DNA from: an uncultured Acholeplasmatales bacterium
Lineage (GTDB): Bacteria; Bacillota_I; Bacilli_A; Acholeplasmatales; Anaeroplasmataceae
Assembly (NCBI GenBank): GCA_944324795.1
Contig: CALUXR010000007.1
Location: 1 to 64,000, forward strand
Length of the DNA stretch: 64,000 bases
Reading direction: 5' to 3'
Under the pieces are notes generated by a model. The model saw only the letters and a list, made by a program, of their open reading frames with translations, was not told the origin of the DNA and did not search any database. This document shows, one piece after another, positions 44,648 through 53,199 of the stretch. The first letter of the stretch is position 1, and the number at the start of each line of letters is the position of its first letter. The position numbers and the translations under genes were made by a program.

Positions 44648-45754
44648 ATGTCTACATTAAGTTTAAGAAATATTAATAAGATTTATCCTAATGGGGTTCA
44701 AGCAGTATTTGATTTTAATTTAGAAATTGCTGATAAAGAATTTATCGTATTTGTTGGACCTTCTGGTTGTGGTAAATCTACTACATTAAGAATGATTGCT
44801 GGTCTTGAAGAAATTTCATCTGGTGAACTTTATATTGATGGTGAATTGATGAATGATGTATCACCTAAAGATAGAGGAATTGCCATGGTATTCCAATCAT
44901 ATGCCTTATACCCTCATATGACAGTTTATGATAATATGGCATTTGGTTTAGTTTTAAGAAGAGTTCCACGTGATGAAATTCAAAGAAGAGTTAAAGAAGC
45001 AGCTGAAATTTTAGGTTTAACTCCATATTTAAAACGTAAACCTAAAGCTTTATCAGGTGGTCAACGTCAAAGAGTAGCTCTTGGTAGAGCAATCGTAAGA
45101 GATGCTAAAGTATTCTTAATGGATGAACCATTATCTAACCTAGATGCAAAATTAAGAGTTACAATGCGTACAGAAATTACTAAATTACATAGAAGAATAG
45201 GTTCTACTACAATTTATGTAACACATGACCAAACTGAAGCTATGACAATGGCATCAAGAATTGTTGTTATGTGTGATGGTCGTATTCAACAAGTAGGTTC
45301 ACCAGAAGAAATTTATACAAACCCTGTAAATGTCTTTGTTGGTGGCTTTATCGGTACACCTCCAATGAATTTTATTCATGGTAGTGTTGATGAAAATGGC
45401 GTATTTAAGACCCTTGAAGGTAATTATAAGATTCAAATTCCTGCAGGCAAATTACAAGGTTTAAAAGCTCAAAATTATATTGGTAAAGAAATTATTTTAG
45501 GTATTCGTCCTGAAGATATTCACGATGAAGAAATTGTAATTGAAACATATCCTGATGCTACAGTTGAATTAACAGTTGATGTATCTGAATTGCTTGGTGC
45601 TGATACTAATATTTATGCAACAATGGATGGTAATGTGGTTACAGCTTCTGTTGATGCACGTGATGATTTATCTATTGGTAGTAAAGTTAAACTTGCTTTT
45701 GATATGAATAAATGCCATTTCTTTGATAAAGAAACTGAAAAGGCAATACGTTAA
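44648..45754 (+). CDS. ugpC: MsmK/UgpC-type sugar ABC transporter ATPase
   Basis: The 368-residue ATPase has Walker A GPSGCGKS (37-44), Q-loop [12 protein letters not shown], signature LSGGQRQR (135-142), Walker [12 protein letters not shown] and H-loop VTHDQTEAM, followed by a TOBE/MalK-type regulatory domain (about 235-365). Such ATPases energise carbohydrate transporters. No permease or binding protein lies beside it, which fits the multi-sugar ATPases (MsmK) of Firmicutes that serve several unlinked permeases. AGGAGG precedes the ATG. A near-perfect cre site covers its promoter, consistent with carbon-source control. It ends at an intrinsic terminator. The exact substrate cannot be told, so the symbol is by family only. 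Confidence 0.9.
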   Translation: MSTLSLRNINKIYPNGVQAVFDFNLEIADKEFIVFVGPSGCGKSTTLRMIAGLEEISSGELYIDGELMNDVSPKDRGIAMVFQSYALYPHMTVYDNMAFGLVLRRVPRDEIQRRVKEAAEILGLTPYLKRKPKALSGGQRQRVALGRAIVRDAKVFLMDEPLSNLDAKLRVTMRTEITKLHRRIGSTTIYVTHDQTEAMTMASRIVVMCDGRIQQVGSPEEIYTNPVNVFVGGFIGTPPMNFIHGSVDENGVFKTLEGNYKIQIPAGKLQGLKAQNYIGKEIILGIRPEDIHDEEIVIETYPDATVELTVDVSELLGADTNIYATMDGNVVTASVDARDDLSIGSKVKLAFDMNKCHFFDKETEKAIR

Positions 45755-45756
45755 TT

Positions 45757-45779
45757 AGAAGGCTTTATGCCTTCTTTTT
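45757..45779 (+). terminator. Intrinsic terminator after the ABC ATPase gene
   Basis: A perfect 7-bp stem (45757-45763 with 45769-45775) and a TTTAT loop are followed by a run of T (45775-45779). It isolates the ATPase gene from the pgk unit. Confidence 0.93.
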
Positions 45780-45785
45780 GAATAA

Positions 45786-45799
45786 GCAAAACGCTTACA
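45786..45799. promoter_or_regulatory. cre-like site upstream of pgk
   Basis: GCAAAACGCTTACA matches the cre consensus at all positions except the first two. It is centred about 63 bp upstream of the predicted pgk transcription start, a place where CcpA can act as an activator of glycolytic genes. With two mismatches it is a candidate only. Confidence 0.4.
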
Positions 45800-45840
45800 T
45801 TTATTAATTATTCAAATCTCTTTAAAAATAAAAAAAATAT

Positions 45841-45849
45841 TGCTATAAT
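45841..45849 (+). promoter_or_regulatory. Extended -10 promoter of the pgk unit
   Basis: TGCTATAAT is a perfect extended -10 with no clear -35. The expected start of transcription is near 45856, giving a leader of about 33 bases with GGAGG (45876-45880) before ATG 45889. Confidence 0.65.
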
Positions 45850-45888
45850 ATGCATAGAGATTTATAGCTATAAATGGAGGTTAATTAT

Positions 45889-47079
45889 ATGGCTAAAAAA
45901 GTTGTTTCTGATTTAGATTTAAAAGGTAAAAAAGTATTAATCAGAGTTGATTTTAACGTACCTATGAAAGATGGTATTATTACTGATGATACACGTATTA
46001 GAGCTGCTTTACCTACAATTAAATATGTATTAGCAGAAGGTGGTAAAGCAATTGTTTTCTCTCATCTAGGACGTATTAAAAAAGCTGAAGATTTAGCAAA
46101 AGGAGATATGGCTCCTGTAGCTAAACATTTTGCTGAATTACTTGGCCAACCTGTAACATTTGTTAATGCTACAAGAGGTAAAGAATTAGAAGATGCAATC
46201 GCTAAAATGAATGTAGGCGATGTTGTAATGTTCCAAAATACCCGTTATGAAGATTTAGACGGTAAGAAAGAATCTTCAAATGATCCTGAACTTGGTCAAT
46301 ATTGGGCAAGTCTTGGTGATGTTTTTGTTAATGACGCATTTGGTACTGCTCATAGAGCTCATGCTTCTAATGTTGGTATCGCATCTCATATTAAAGAAAG
46401 CGCAGCTGGTTTCTTATTAGAAAAAGAAATCAAATTTATTGGTGGTGCTGTTGATAATCCTAAACACCCATATGTTGCAATTTTAGGTGGTGCTAAAGTT
46501 TCTGATAAGATTGGTGTAATATCTGAATTAGTTAAAAAAGCTGATAAGATTTTAATTGGTGGGGGCATGATGTTCACTTTCTTAAAAGCTTTAGGACATA
46601 ATATTGGTAAATCTTTATGTGAAGATGATAAATTAGATTTAGCTAAAGATTTATTAAAAGAAGCCGATGGTAAAATCATTTTACCTGTTGATGCTGTATG
46701 TGCAAAAGAATTTGCGGATGTTAAAGGTGAAGTAAAAGATATTAATAATTTAGCTGATGATGATATGGGCTTAGATATTGGTCCTAAATCATTAGAATTA
46801 TTTACAAGCGAACTAAGTGATGCTGCTACTGTAGTATGGAATGGACCTATGGGCGTATTCGAAATGAAAAATTTTGAAGCTGGTACACTTGGTATTTGTA
46901 AAGCTATCGCTCACTTAGATAATGCTATTACTATTGTTGGTGGTGGAGACAGTGTTGCTGCTGTTGAAAAATTAGGCTATGCTGAAAAATTCAGTCATGT
47001 TTCAACTGGCGGTGGTGCTTCATTAGAATATTTAGAAGGTAAAGTATTACCAGGTATCGCTTGTTTATCTGAAAAATAA
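45889..47079 (+). CDS. pgk: Phosphoglycerate kinase
   Basis: The start is ATG 45889, because the in-frame ATG at 45874 contains the GGAGG binding site itself. The 396-residue enzyme converts 1,3-bisphosphoglycerate and ADP to 3-phosphoglycerate and ATP. The family signature [10 protein letters not shown] is near residues 16-25, the substrate-binding HLGR and HRAHAS motifs follow, and the nucleotide domain has [10 protein letters not shown] and [13 protein letters not shown]. Length is standard. Downstream are an HPr-like protein gene (13 bases) and tpiA, making a small glycolytic unit without gap. A cre-like site upstream suggests carbon control. Confidence 0.98.
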   Translation: MAKKVVSDLDLKGKKVLIRVDFNVPMKDGIITDDTRIRAALPTIKYVLAEGGKAIVFSHLGRIKKAEDLAKGDMAPVAKHFAELLGQPVTFVNATRGKELEDAIAKMNVGDVVMFQNTRYEDLDGKKESSNDPELGQYWASLGDVFVNDAFGTAHRAHASNVGIASHIKESAAGFLLEKEIKFIGGAVDNPKHPYVAILGGAKVSDKIGVISELVKKADKILIGGGMMFTFLKALGHNIGKSLCEDDKLDLAKDLLKEADGKIILPVDAVCAKEFADVKGEVKDINNLADDDMGLDIGPKSLELFTSELSDAATVVWNGPMGVFEMKNFEAGTLGICKAIAHLDNAITIVGGGDSVAAVEKLGYAEKFSHVSTGGGASLEYLEGKVLPGIACLSEK

Positions 47080-47092
47080 TAAGGAGAAGAAA

Positions 47093-47341
47093 ATGACAAA
47101 ATCAGTTACTGTTAAAAGCACAGTAGGCTTACATGCAGCTTTAGCAGCAAAGGTTGTTCAAGCAGCATCAAAGTACAATGTAGATATCAATTTAATATAT
47201 AATGATCGTACTATTGATGTTAAATCAATCTTAGGTTTAATGTCTTTAGCAATTCCTTCAGGGGAAAATGTTATAATTGAAGCTACAGGAGATCAAGCCG
47301 AAGATGCAATCAATGATATTGCAAGTATATTATCAAAATAA
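47093..47341 (+). CDS. HPr-like phosphocarrier with altered active site
   Basis: The 82-residue protein has the HPr fold and length. His14 in VGLHA aligns with the phosphorylated His15 of HPr. The usual next residues Arg17-Pro18 are Ala16-Leu17, while the HPr kinase site is intact as KSILGLMSL (Ser45, equivalent to Ser46). Arg17 normally stabilises phosphotransfer from enzyme I, so PTS activity may be weak. The Ser46 side, which makes HPr(Ser-P) the co-effector of CcpA, looks normal. Crh, by contrast, has lost the His but keeps the Arg. The gene lies between pgk and tpiA, with AAGGAGAAG before ATG. A regulatory role tied to glycolysis is plausible but inferred. Confidence 0.88.
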   Translation: MTKSVTVKSTVGLHAALAAKVVQAASKYNVDINLIYNDRTIDVKSILGLMSLAIPSGENVIIEATGDQAEDAINDIASILSK

Positions 47342-47360
47342 ATAGAAAAGGTGTAATTAA

Positions 47361-48113
47361 ATGAGAAAACCAATGATGGTCGCAAATTGGAAGATGAACA
47401 AGACGCGTGATGAAGCTTTAGCTTTTATCTACGCTATTAATGAAAGTTTACCTTCTTGCGATGTAGTGGACACAGTTATTTGTGCTCCAGCAATTTTATT
47501 GCGTGATTTAGTAAAAAGACAAGGCGACAATCTTCGCATTGGTGCCCAAAATATGCACTATGAAGAATTTGGAGCTTATACAGGTGAAATTAGTCCAGTA
47601 ATGTTACATACAACTAGCGTAGAATATGTGATAGTTGGTCATAGTGAACGTCGTAGTTTATTTGGCGAAACTGATGAATTCATCAATAAAAAAGTAATAT
47701 CAGCCTTAAGTCATGGATTAAAACCAATTTTATGTGTTGGTGAAACTTTAGATCAAAGAGAACTTGGAATCACATCTAGTGTTATTAGAAATCAATTAGA
47801 AATAGCTTTAAAAGGTGTATCTAGTGATGATATTAAAAATATTATTATTGCTTATGAACCTGTTTGGGCAATTGGGACTGGTAAAACAGCGTCTCCAAGT
47901 GATGCTGAAAATGAATGTAAAAATATTAGAGATGCTATTAAAGAATTATATAATGCCGTTACAGCCGATGAAATTAGAGTTCTTTATGGAGGTTCTATGA
48001 AACCTGCTAATGCTAAAGAATTACTTTCATGCCCTAATATTGATGGCGGTCTAGTTGGTGGTGCTAGCTTAGACCCAACTTCATTCTTAGAACTTGTTAA
48101 ATGTTGTTTATAA
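47361..48113 (+). CDS. tpiA: Triosephosphate isomerase
   Basis: The 250-residue enzyme interconverts dihydroxyacetone phosphate and glyceraldehyde 3-phosphate. Catalytic residues are in place: Asn9 and Lys11 in ANWKMN, His94 in VGHSERR and Glu166 in AYEPVWAIGTG. The phosphate-binding YGGS and GGLVGGASL segments are present too. AAGGTG precedes ATG 47361. It is the last gene of the pgk unit and is followed by an intrinsic terminator. Length and motifs are standard. Confidence 0.98.
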   Translation: MRKPMMVANWKMNKTRDEALAFIYAINESLPSCDVVDTVICAPAILLRDLVKRQGDNLRIGAQNMHYEEFGAYTGEISPVMLHTTSVEYVIVGHSERRSLFGETDEFINKKVISALSHGLKPILCVGETLDQRELGITSSVIRNQLEIALKGVSSDDIKNIIIAYEPVWAIGTGKTASPSDAENECKNIRDAIKELYNAVTADEIRVLYGGSMKPANAKELLSCPNIDGGLVGGASLDPTSFLELVKCCL

Positions 48114-48116
48114 TTT

Positions 48117-48144
48117 AAAGGCCTAGTTTTCTAGGTCTTTTCTT
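48117..48144 (+). terminator. Intrinsic terminator after tpiA
   Basis: A 10-bp stem with one G-T pair (48117-48126 with 48131-48140), a TTTT loop and a T-rich tail (TTTTCTT). It closes the pgk-HPr-tpiA unit four bases after the stop. Confidence 0.88.
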
Positions 48145-48239
48145 ATGAATGAACTATAAATAGTTATATGTACTTATAACATAAATAATCTAAAAAGAAG
48201 GAGTAAGTATAATTAAAAAGTACATTTTATATTATACTA

Positions 48240-48944
48240 GTGAATATGCCAGCTTTTTTTATATTTTTTATTATAATTTTTATAATTATTTTAGGAATTA
48301 TTATTTATCAAACGATTTTTAAATATTTCTTTTTAATACCTTATAAACAAGATGTAGTTAAAAAAGAATTAGCTAATATTAATGTATCATATAATTATAA
48401 AGAAAAAAATCCTATATTAACTCCACTTATTGAAAATTTAGGATTAATTAATAATGCTAGACATTACATTGAAACTGATATAATTAGAGAAAATAATTAT
48501 ATATCATTTGATTTAGAAGCATATCATATGAGTGGTGGTAAAAATAATCATAAAGTAATAGATTTTTTAGGTCGTGTTTATAAAATTGAAATTGAGGATG
48601 CTTTTAGTTGTTCGTTTATTTTAAAAGAAGAAATATTAAATAGAGCTCCTAATGGTTTTACTTTAGTAGATACAGAACTTTCTTCATTTAATAAAAAATA
48701 TAATTTATATACAGAAGATGAAAATAAAATATTTTCTATCTATACACCAAAAGTTATTAAAGAATTAAGTGAATTAATTTTAAATACAGATTATATTTTC
48801 ATATTTGGTTATAAAAATGTTTTAATTTTTGGGTTAAATGATAGATTGAATTATTTTGAACAATATAAAAATATTAAAGCTATAAAAGAAGAATATTTAA
48901 AACAAAAGAAAAAAATAGATGCAATAACAAATATTTTTAAATAA
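48240..48944 (+). CDS. DUF3137-like single-pass membrane protein
   Basis: The 234-residue product opens with one strongly hydrophobic segment (about 4-30). A soluble domain follows with LGRVYKIEIEDAFSCSFILKEE and NKKYNLYTEDENKIFSIYTPKVIKELSEL, which resembles the DUF3137 family (FNKKFxVYSxDQxEARYILTPxFMERL). Function of that family is unknown. The start could be GTG 48240 or ATG 48246. AAGGAG at 48198-48203 is about 40 bases too far upstream to serve either. A possible -10 (TATACT, 48233-48238) lies so close that a transcript might begin at the ATG itself, giving a leaderless mRNA. The exact start is therefore uncertain. Confidence 0.78.
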   Translation: MNMPAFFIFFIIIFIIILGIIIYQTIFKYFFLIPYKQDVVKKELANINVSYNYKEKNPILTPLIENLGLINNARHYIETDIIRENNYISFDLEAYHMSGGKNNHKVIDFLGRVYKIEIEDAFSCSFILKEEILNRAPNGFTLVDTELSSFNKKYNLYTEDENKIFSIYTPKVIKELSELILNTDYIFIFGYKNVLIFGLNDRLNYFEQYKNIKAIKEEYLKQKKKIDAITNIFK

Positions 48945-48966
48945 ATTAGTTTTTTAAAAAAAGAAG

Positions 48967-48975
48967 TGGTATAAT
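48967..48975 (+). promoter_or_regulatory. Extended -10 promoter of the tsaE unit
   Basis: TGGTATAAT is an extended -10 placed 25 bases before ATG 49000. AGGAGG (48987-48992) lies between them. Confidence 0.65.
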
Positions 48976-48999
48976 TTATAAGCTTTAGGAGGTAAGATT

Positions 49000-49449
49000 A
49001 TGGAAGTTATTACTAATAGTGCTAATGATACGATTAAATTAGGTGAAAAAATAAGTAAGATTTTAAAGCCTGGTGATGTTATTCTTTTAACAGGCGATTT
49101 ATCTGGTGGAAAAACAACTATCACTAAAGGAATTGGTTTAGGACTTGGTGTAACAAGAATTATTAACTCCCCGACCTTTAATATTGTTAAGGAATATAAA
49201 GGTGACAATATTATCTTAAATCATTTTGATCTGTATCGTTTAGATGGTTTAAATAATGATTTTGATTTAGAAGAATATTTTAATGATAATAGTATTTGTG
49301 TTGTCGAATGGCCATATAATGTTAATGAATTATTGCCAAAAGAATATTTATTAATTAATTTATTAGCAATATCAGAAAATGAAAGAAAAATAACTATTAC
49401 GCCAATTGGTAATAGATATGAAGGAAGGGATTATTCATGTATAATATAA
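49000..49449 (+). CDS. tsaE: tRNA t6A biosynthesis ATPase TsaE
   Basis: The 149-residue P-loop protein has Walker A GDLSGGKTT (about 34-42), the switch-like SPTFNIVKEY segment, HFDLYRLDG, and VVEWPYN. These are the standard TsaE (YjeE) features. It is required, with TsaB and TsaD, for the threonylcarbamoyl modification of A37 in ANN-decoding tRNAs. AGGAGG precedes ATG 49000. The gene overlaps tsaB by 13 bases and begins the tsaE-tsaB-rimI-tsaD operon found in Bacilli. Confidence 0.95.
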   Translation: MEVITNSANDTIKLGEKISKILKPGDVILLTGDLSGGKTTITKGIGLGLGVTRIINSPTFNIVKEYKGDNIILNHFDLYRLDGLNNDFDLEEYFNDNSICVVEWPYNVNELLPKEYLLINLLAISENERKITITPIGNRYEGRDYSCII

Positions 49450-50009
49450 TATGTGATTCAGCTACTAGCACGTTATATATGGCTTTATTAAAGGATAATT
49501 TAGTTTTAACTGAAAAATATTATAATGATTTAAAAGGACATAGCGAACATATTGTATCTGGTATATATCAAATGTTAGAAGAAAATAAAGTGCAAGCTTT
49601 AGATATAGATAAATTTATATGCGGTATTGGTCCTGGTTCTTATACAGGAGTTAGAATGGCAGTTACTGTTGCTAAAATGTTTGGAGCTTTTACTAAAGCT
49701 AAAATATATCAAATATCTACATTATGTTTAATGTCTAGTGGTAGTAGTGGTAAAACATTGACTTATATTGATGCTAGAAATGGCAATGTTTTTGGGGCTA
49801 TTTATGAAAATGGTAATGTAATTATTAATGATTCTTTCGTTGAATATGACCAAATAGCTAAAAATAATTATGATAATGTTGTTAAAAATGGGGAATTTAG
49901 AGTTAATCCTAAGATTGTTATAGAAAAGGCTTCTTTAGTAGTAGAACCAGATTTATTAATTCCTAATTATTTAAGAGATACAGAAGCGGAGCGCAATTTA
50001 CATGCTTAA
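49437..50009 (+). CDS. tsaB: tRNA t6A biosynthesis protein TsaB
   Basis: The 190-residue ASKHA-fold protein has the N-terminal strand IICDSATSTLYMAL and the diagnostic GIGPGSYTGVRMAVTVAK (about 63-80). It serves as the dimerisation scaffold for TsaD. At 190 residues it is a little shorter than the usual 220-230, the missing part lying at the C-terminus, as in other small Bacilli. It overlaps tsaE by 13 bases and the next gene by eight. GGAAGGG precedes the ATG. Confidence 0.94.
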   Translation: MYNIICDSATSTLYMALLKDNLVLTEKYYNDLKGHSEHIVSGIYQMLEENKVQALDIDKFICGIGPGSYTGVRMAVTVAKMFGAFTKAKIYQISTLCLMSSGSSGKTLTYIDARNGNVFGAIYENGNVIINDSFVEYDQIAKNNYDNVVKNGEFRVNPKIVIEKASLVVEPDLLIPNYLRDTEAERNLHA

Positions 50010-50382
50010 ATATTTAGAAGAAATAAAAGAAATAGAAAAAAAGTATTTCAATTGTAGTTTTCTTGATTTAGAAAATGCTAACAGAAAAGTTTTGATTAAA
50101 GAAATTGATAATAATTTAGCTAGTTATTTAATATATAATTTTGTGTTAGATGAAGCAGAAATTATAAGCGTTTATACTAAAGAAAAATATCAAAATTTAG
50201 GTTTAGCAACTTCTTTAATTGAATCATTAAAACAAAAATATTGTAATATTTTTTTAGAAGTTAATGAAAACAATATTAAAGCTTATAATCTTTATATAAA
50301 ATTAGGATTTATTGTGTATGGTAATAGACCTAAATATTATAATAATAAAGATAAGGCTATTTTAATGAAATGGAGTAGATAA
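50002..50382 (+). CDS. rimI: RimI-like GNAT N-acetyltransferase
   Basis: The 126-residue acetyltransferase has the GNAT acetyl-CoA motif (YQNLGLATSLIESL, about 69-82) and the late NIKAYNLYIKLGFIVYGNRPKYY segment. In this operon it is the usual RimI member, between tsaB and tsaD, which acetylates the N-terminus of ribosomal protein S18. At 126 residues it is shorter than most RimI proteins (about 150), with a short N-terminal part. The start overlaps the tsaB stop. The assignment rests mainly on operon context. Confidence 0.85.
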   Translation: MLKYLEEIKEIEKKYFNCSFLDLENANRKVLIKEIDNNLASYLIYNFVLDEAEIISVYTKEKYQNLGLATSLIESLKQKYCNIFLEVNENNIKAYNLYIKLGFIVYGNRPKYYNNKDKAILMKWSR

Positions 50383-50383
50383 A

Positions 50384-51376
50384 ATGTTAATTTTAGGTGT
50401 TGAATCTAGTTGTGATGAAACAAGTGTCGCAATAGTAAAAGATGGAAAAGAAGTATTAAGTAATATTGTATTATCACAAATTGATATTCATGCTAAATTT
50501 GGAGGTGTAGTACCAGAAGTAGCTTCAAGAAATCATGTTTATCAAGTTTCAATAGTATTTAAAGAAGCTTTTAAACGTGCGAATATAAGACCAGAAGATA
50601 TTGATGTTGTTGGAGTTACATATGCCCCAGGTCTTATTGGCTCATTATTAGTCGGTTTAACTGCAGCTAAAACCTTCGCATTGATTTATAATAAACCATT
50701 AGTTGCTATTCATCATCTTGCCGGCCATATTTATGCAAATGCGATTGAACATAATATGCAATTTCCTTCTATGGCTTTAGTTGTTAGTGGTGGTAATACA
50801 GAACTTGTCTATATGCCAAACAATTATGAATTTGAAATAATTGGGGAAACTTATGATGATGCAGTTGGAGAATCTTATGATAAGATTGCGCGTGTTTTAG
50901 GACTTAGTTATCCTGGTGGACCTGTTGTTGACAAATTAGCTAGAAGTGGTAAGTCTACTTACAAATTACCTAAACCATATGTAGATAATTTTAATTTTAG
51001 TTTTTCAGGTTTAAAAAGTGCCGTTATCAATTTAGTTCATAATGAAGCACAAAGAGGGAATGAAATTAATAAAGCTGATTTAGCTGCATCTTTTCAAGAT
51101 GTTGTAGTAGAAATTTTGGTAAATAAAACTTTTAAAGCTTGTGAAGCTTATAATTGTAAAAACATAATTGTAGCTGGTGGTGTATCTGCTAATTCTGGCT
51201 TAAAGGAGCGTTTTAATACACTTAATGATGGAACTTATAACATAAATATTCCAAGTATTAAATATTGTACTGATAATGCGGCAATGATTGCGGTTGCTTC
51301 ATATTATAAGCTTAAAAAAAAGAAAGATTATGCTATCCTTTCTTTAAATGCTTATGCTAATTTAGATTTAGAATAG
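50384..51376 (+). CDS. tsaD: tRNA t6A transferase TsaD
   Basis: The 330-residue enzyme transfers threonylcarbamoyl to A37 of tRNA. It has ESSCDETSVA (about 7-16), the metal-binding HHLAGH motif (His111 and His115), VSGGNTELVY, GESYDKIAR and the C-terminal GGVSANSGL and NAAMIA segments. The ATG is one base after the rimI stop with GGAG upstream. The 3' end overlaps that of the convergent histidine kinase gene by 20 bases. Confidence 0.97.
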   Translation: MLILGVESSCDETSVAIVKDGKEVLSNIVLSQIDIHAKFGGVVPEVASRNHVYQVSIVFKEAFKRANIRPEDIDVVGVTYAPGLIGSLLVGLTAAKTFALIYNKPLVAIHHLAGHIYANAIEHNMQFPSMALVVSGGNTELVYMPNNYEFEIIGETYDDAVGESYDKIARVLGLSYPGGPVVDKLARSGKSTYKLPKPYVDNFNFSFSGLKSAVINLVHNEAQRGNEINKADLAASFQDVVVEILVNKTFKACEAYNCKNIIVAGGVSANSGLKERFNTLNDGTYNINIPSIKYCTDNAAMIAVASYYKLKKKKDYAILSLNAYANLDLE

Positions 51377-52418
51377 GAAAAATAATATAAAATTTAACAC
51401 CATTATATACATTAATTATTCCAAAATCTAAATTATGTTTTTCTAATATTTGTTTAACGATATAAAGACCAAGACCATTACCATGGTCTTCTTTTTTTGT
51501 CCTAGCTTTATCAACTCTATAAAAAGGTTCAAAAACATTTTTAATATCTTCTTTAGAAATATTAGTATTATAATTAATAATTTCTAAAACTTTATAATCT
51601 TTATGATCAGTTAGACTGATTGTAATGTCGCTTTCTAAAGGTGAATAAATAATTGCATTTAATATAATATTATTTAAAGCCTTTTTAAACTGAGTAGGAT
51701 TTAGATTATATTTAAGAGTTAAATCATTTAATATTTTAATATTTTTTTTATATTTGATAATTAAACTTTTATAAAAATCTAAAATTTCTATAATTAGATC
51801 TTCTAAATTACATTCTTTTAAATCTAATTTATAATTACTAGAATCTATTTTATAAATATTGACTATATCTTGTAACATTTTAGTGGTTTTATCACACTCA
51901 TCAATAATATTTGTTAGTTCTTTTTCTTTTTCATCATCATTAAAAATGTTATCAATTAAACCAGAAGCAGTAGCTTCAATTACCGCAAGAGGTGTTTTTA
52001 TTTCATGGGAAATACTAGCTACTAGTTGTTTTTTGTTTTCTAAATCTAGTTGATATTGAACATAATAATTTTTATTTTCTTCACTAACTTCATTATACAT
52101 TTGTTGTAAATTTTTAAGTTTTTGGCCTAAACTTTCAACAAGCCCATTTAATTTAGTAAAATCTTTATTTATATTATTATAAATAGAATAAGAAAAATTA
52201 TTTTCATCATAATGATTTAATAATTTTATAGTTTGTTTAATTTCTTTTATATAAAGTATGTAAATTAAAATAAAAGTTATTAAAATAAATAAAATATTAA
52301 ATATGATATTAATAATATATAAATAATTAGAAGTTTTAAGCGTTATATTTAATAGAAGTAAAATAGTAAGAAAAAATATAAAATTAATTATTAAAATATA
52401 TATACTTTTAAGTTTCAT
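51357..52418 (-). CDS. Sensor histidine kinase
   Basis: The 353-residue kinase has two N-terminal membrane helices (about 6-24 and 34-56) with only a few residues between them, so it lacks an extracellular sensor domain. A linker and long helix lead to the HisKA box SISHEIKTPLAVIEA (His138) and a HATPase_c domain with the N-box NNIILNAIIYSP, DHGNGLGLYIV and a C-terminal strand. Short-loop kinases of this kind often sense within the membrane or through partner transporters. It overlaps the response regulator gene by 11 bases, and its end overlaps that of tsaD. No transporter lies next to it. The signal is unknown. Confidence 0.92.
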   Translation of the reverse strand: MKLKSIYILIINFIFFLTILLLLNITLKTSNYLYIINIIFNILFILITFILIYILYIKEIKQTIKLLNHYDENNFSYSIYNNINKDFTKLNGLVESLGQKLKNLQQMYNEVSEENKNYYVQYQLDLENKKQLVASISHEIKTPLAVIEATASGLIDNIFNDDEKEKELTNIIDECDKTTKMLQDIVNIYKIDSSNYKLDLKECNLEDLIIEILDFYKSLIIKYKKNIKILNDLTLKYNLNPTQFKKALNNIILNAIIYSPLESDITISLTDHKDYKVLEIINYNTNISKEDIKNVFEPFYRVDKARTKKEDHGNGLGLYIVKQILEKHNLDFGIINVYNGVKFYIIFPILNLN

Positions 52419-53097
52419 TTTTATCCTCTAAACTAAACATATAACCTAAACCAAAAATAGTTTTAATATAATTATATGGTTTTAGTGCTTTACGTAAATT
52501 TTTTATATAAGTGTCAACAATTCTATTGTCAACATAAACATCCATTCCCCAAATTTCATCTAGCAATAAAGAGCGTGAACAAGCTCTATTTTGATTATTT
52601 ATTAAATATGATAAAAGCTTGAATTCGGTTTTTGATAGACCTAAATCAGTATCATTTAAGTAAGCTTTAAAATTACCAAAATCAAGACTAATGTTACCGA
52701 TAACATAATTTTGTTTCATTGCTTGAGGTTCATTTAAACGTTCAAGTAAATTATTGACTTTCATAACTAATATTTTAGGTTTTAAAGGTTTAACAACATA
52801 ATCATCTATTTTTAAATTATAGCCTTTAATCATATTATTTTCTTCACCTAAAGCTGTCATTATAATAATTGGAATATTTGAAGTTGAACGTATTCTTTTT
52901 GCTACTTCAAAGCCATCTATTTGAGGTATCATTATATCTAAAACGATTAAATCTAAATTTGTATTATAAAAAATGTTTAAAGCTTCTTCACCATCACTAG
53001 CCGTATATACCTCGTAACCGGCTTTTGTAAAATAGGTTTCTAATATTCTTAATAAATTTAATTCATCTTCAACTAATAAAATACATTGTTTTTTCAT
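52408..53097 (-). CDS. OmpR-type response regulator
   Basis: The 229-residue protein has a receiver domain with acidic residues Glu10 and Asp11, phospho-acceptor Asp54 (LIVLDIMIP), Thr81 and Lys103, and an OmpR/PhoB winged-helix DNA-binding domain (about 130-225, LSKTEFKLLSYLINN...YIKNLRKAL...GLGYMF). AGAGGT precedes ATG on the minus strand. It is the first gene of the minus-strand pair and is driven by an extended -10 promoter. It is the cognate partner of the overlapping kinase. Confidence 0.95.
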   Translation of the reverse strand: MKKQCILLVEDELNLLRILETYFTKAGYEVYTASDGEEALNIFYNTNLDLIVLDIMIPQIDGFEVAKRIRSTSNIPIIIMTALGEENNMIKGYNLKIDDYVVKPLKPKILVMKVNNLLERLNEPQAMKQNYVIGNISLDFGNFKAYLNDTDLGLSKTEFKLLSYLINNQNRACSRSLLLDEIWGMDVYVDNRIVDTYIKNLRKALKPYNYIKTIFGLGYMFSLEDKNET

Positions 53098-53116
53098 TAT
53101 TATTACCTCTTAGTTC

Positions 53117-53125
53117 ATTATAGCA
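53117..53125 (-). promoter_or_regulatory. Extended -10 promoter of the two-component operon
   Basis: On the minus strand TGCTATAAT lies about 20 bases before the response regulator ATG at 53097. No strong -35 is visible. It diverges from the promoter at 53164. Confidence 0.6.
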
Positions 53126-53163
53126 TAATTTATTATATTTTTCTTTATTATTATTTTAAAATT

Positions 53164-53172
53164 TGTTATAAT
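53164..53172 (+). promoter_or_regulatory. Extended -10 promoter of the 53200 gene
   Basis: TGTTATAAT is an extended -10 located 27 bases before ATG 53200, preceding AAAGGAA (53184-53190). It probably drives the membrane protein and transketolase genes. Confidence 0.6.
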
Positions 53173-53199
53173 TATAAAAGCGAAAGGAAAGTGAAATGT

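Noticed and set aside
48211-48330. An ATT-initiated frame following the AAGGAG at 48198
   Set aside because: It yields a Tyr/Phe-rich peptide of about 36 residues without family likeness and ends quickly; the hydrophobic N-terminus in the other frame is the better gene.
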